Shown one piece after another: positions 30,599 through 30,827 of a stretch of DNA of 30,827 nucleotides (positions are counted from its first letter, which is position 1; each line of letters begins with the position of its first letter). The notes under the pieces were generated by a model that was given only the letters and a program-made list of their open reading frames with translations, ran no database searches and had not been told where the DNA came from. Source of the stretch: Botryllus schlosseri (Eukaryota; Chordata; Ascidiacea; Stolidobranchia; Styelidae); the NCBI GenBank assembly GCA_000444245.1, contig KE605565.1:4219-35045 (forward strand). The letters are read 5' to 3'. Both the position numbers and the translations under genes were made by a program.

Positions 30599-30827
30599 GC
30601 CCTGGAACTCCCACAATCAGCCTCGAATTTTTCATTGTTATGGAGATTGGCATTGGGACGCAACAATGCTCTCTGGCGAAACGAGAGAGTAGCCCATGAC
30701 GCAACAATGCTGTCTGGCAAAACGAGAGAGTAGCTCAAGAGAACAAGGTCCAAAAAGCATTGTTGCGTCCCAATGCCAACCTTCATAACAATGAATAATT
30801 CGAGGCTGATTGTGGGGGTTCCAGGGC
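30599..30827. mobile_element. Small MITE with about 75-bp terminal inverted repeats, at the window edge
   Basis: Left arm GCCCTGGAACTCCCACAATC..., GGCATTGGGACGCAACAATG; the right arm is its complement, ending GGTTCCAGGGC at 30827. About 229 bp; the last bases may lie outside. The centre has two copies of ctggcaaaacgagagagtag-like sequence. Family unassigned. Confidence 0.75.

Noticed and set aside
1-30827. LTR retrotransposon, endogenous virus or Polinton
   Set aside because: No paired long terminal repeats, integrase, protease, capsid or envelope-like frame was found.
29663-30827. AWS domain of SETD2 inside the window
   Set aside because: No cysteine pattern of the CSSRCPNGDYCSNR type on the minus strand; it must lie further right.

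Overview
The window is animal genomic DNA: AT-rich, intron-rich and full of small DNA transposons. It carries two genes, both on the minus strand. I cannot name the species. Small minimal introns (69, 71, 89 and 95 bp), AT-rich intergenic DNA and very dense MITEs suggest an invertebrate, possibly a marine one such as a tunicate or mollusc, but this is inference.

The right half (about 13.74-29.66 kb) is the 3' part of a SETD2/KMT3A-type histone H3 lysine-36 trimethyltransferase. Sixteen exons can be placed to the base. They encode, in order, the SET domain, post-SET cysteines, a conserved helical region, a lysine/glutamate coiled coil, Gln/Met-rich linkers, a WW domain and the C-terminal SRI domain that binds phosphorylated RNA polymerase II. 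The AWS domain and N-terminus lie beyond the right edge. All exon junctions keep frame except exon 9 to 10, where a short exon is probably missing from this model.

The left half (about 10.3 kb down to the left edge) holds a second gene that I do not recognise ('gene X'). Six exons from 7260 to 1758 have good splice sites, and their phases agree at all five junctions. A possible first exon with a small CpG/ETS-type promoter lies at 10210-10300, and a possible further exon at 593-652. The protein is Ser/Arg/Pro/Lys-rich and looks mostly disordered.

The rest is repeats. Family A: eight copies of a hAT-like long-inverted-repeat MITE with 8-bp target duplications, one nested in another. Family B: dispersed blocks of about 41-bp 'taattctaattctaatctaattt' type satellite units around a unique module. 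Family C: three hAT transposase fossils or 3' tails. Family D: two retroposon-like 3' ends. Family E: a 519-bp fold-back element with TTAA ends. Family F: a 1.1-kb hAT-type element whose ends contain every ambiguous base in the window. Family G: a dispersed short repeat. There are several smaller inverted-repeat elements as well. I see no LTR retrotransposon, endogenous virus, Polinton, tRNA, rRNA or CRISPR array.
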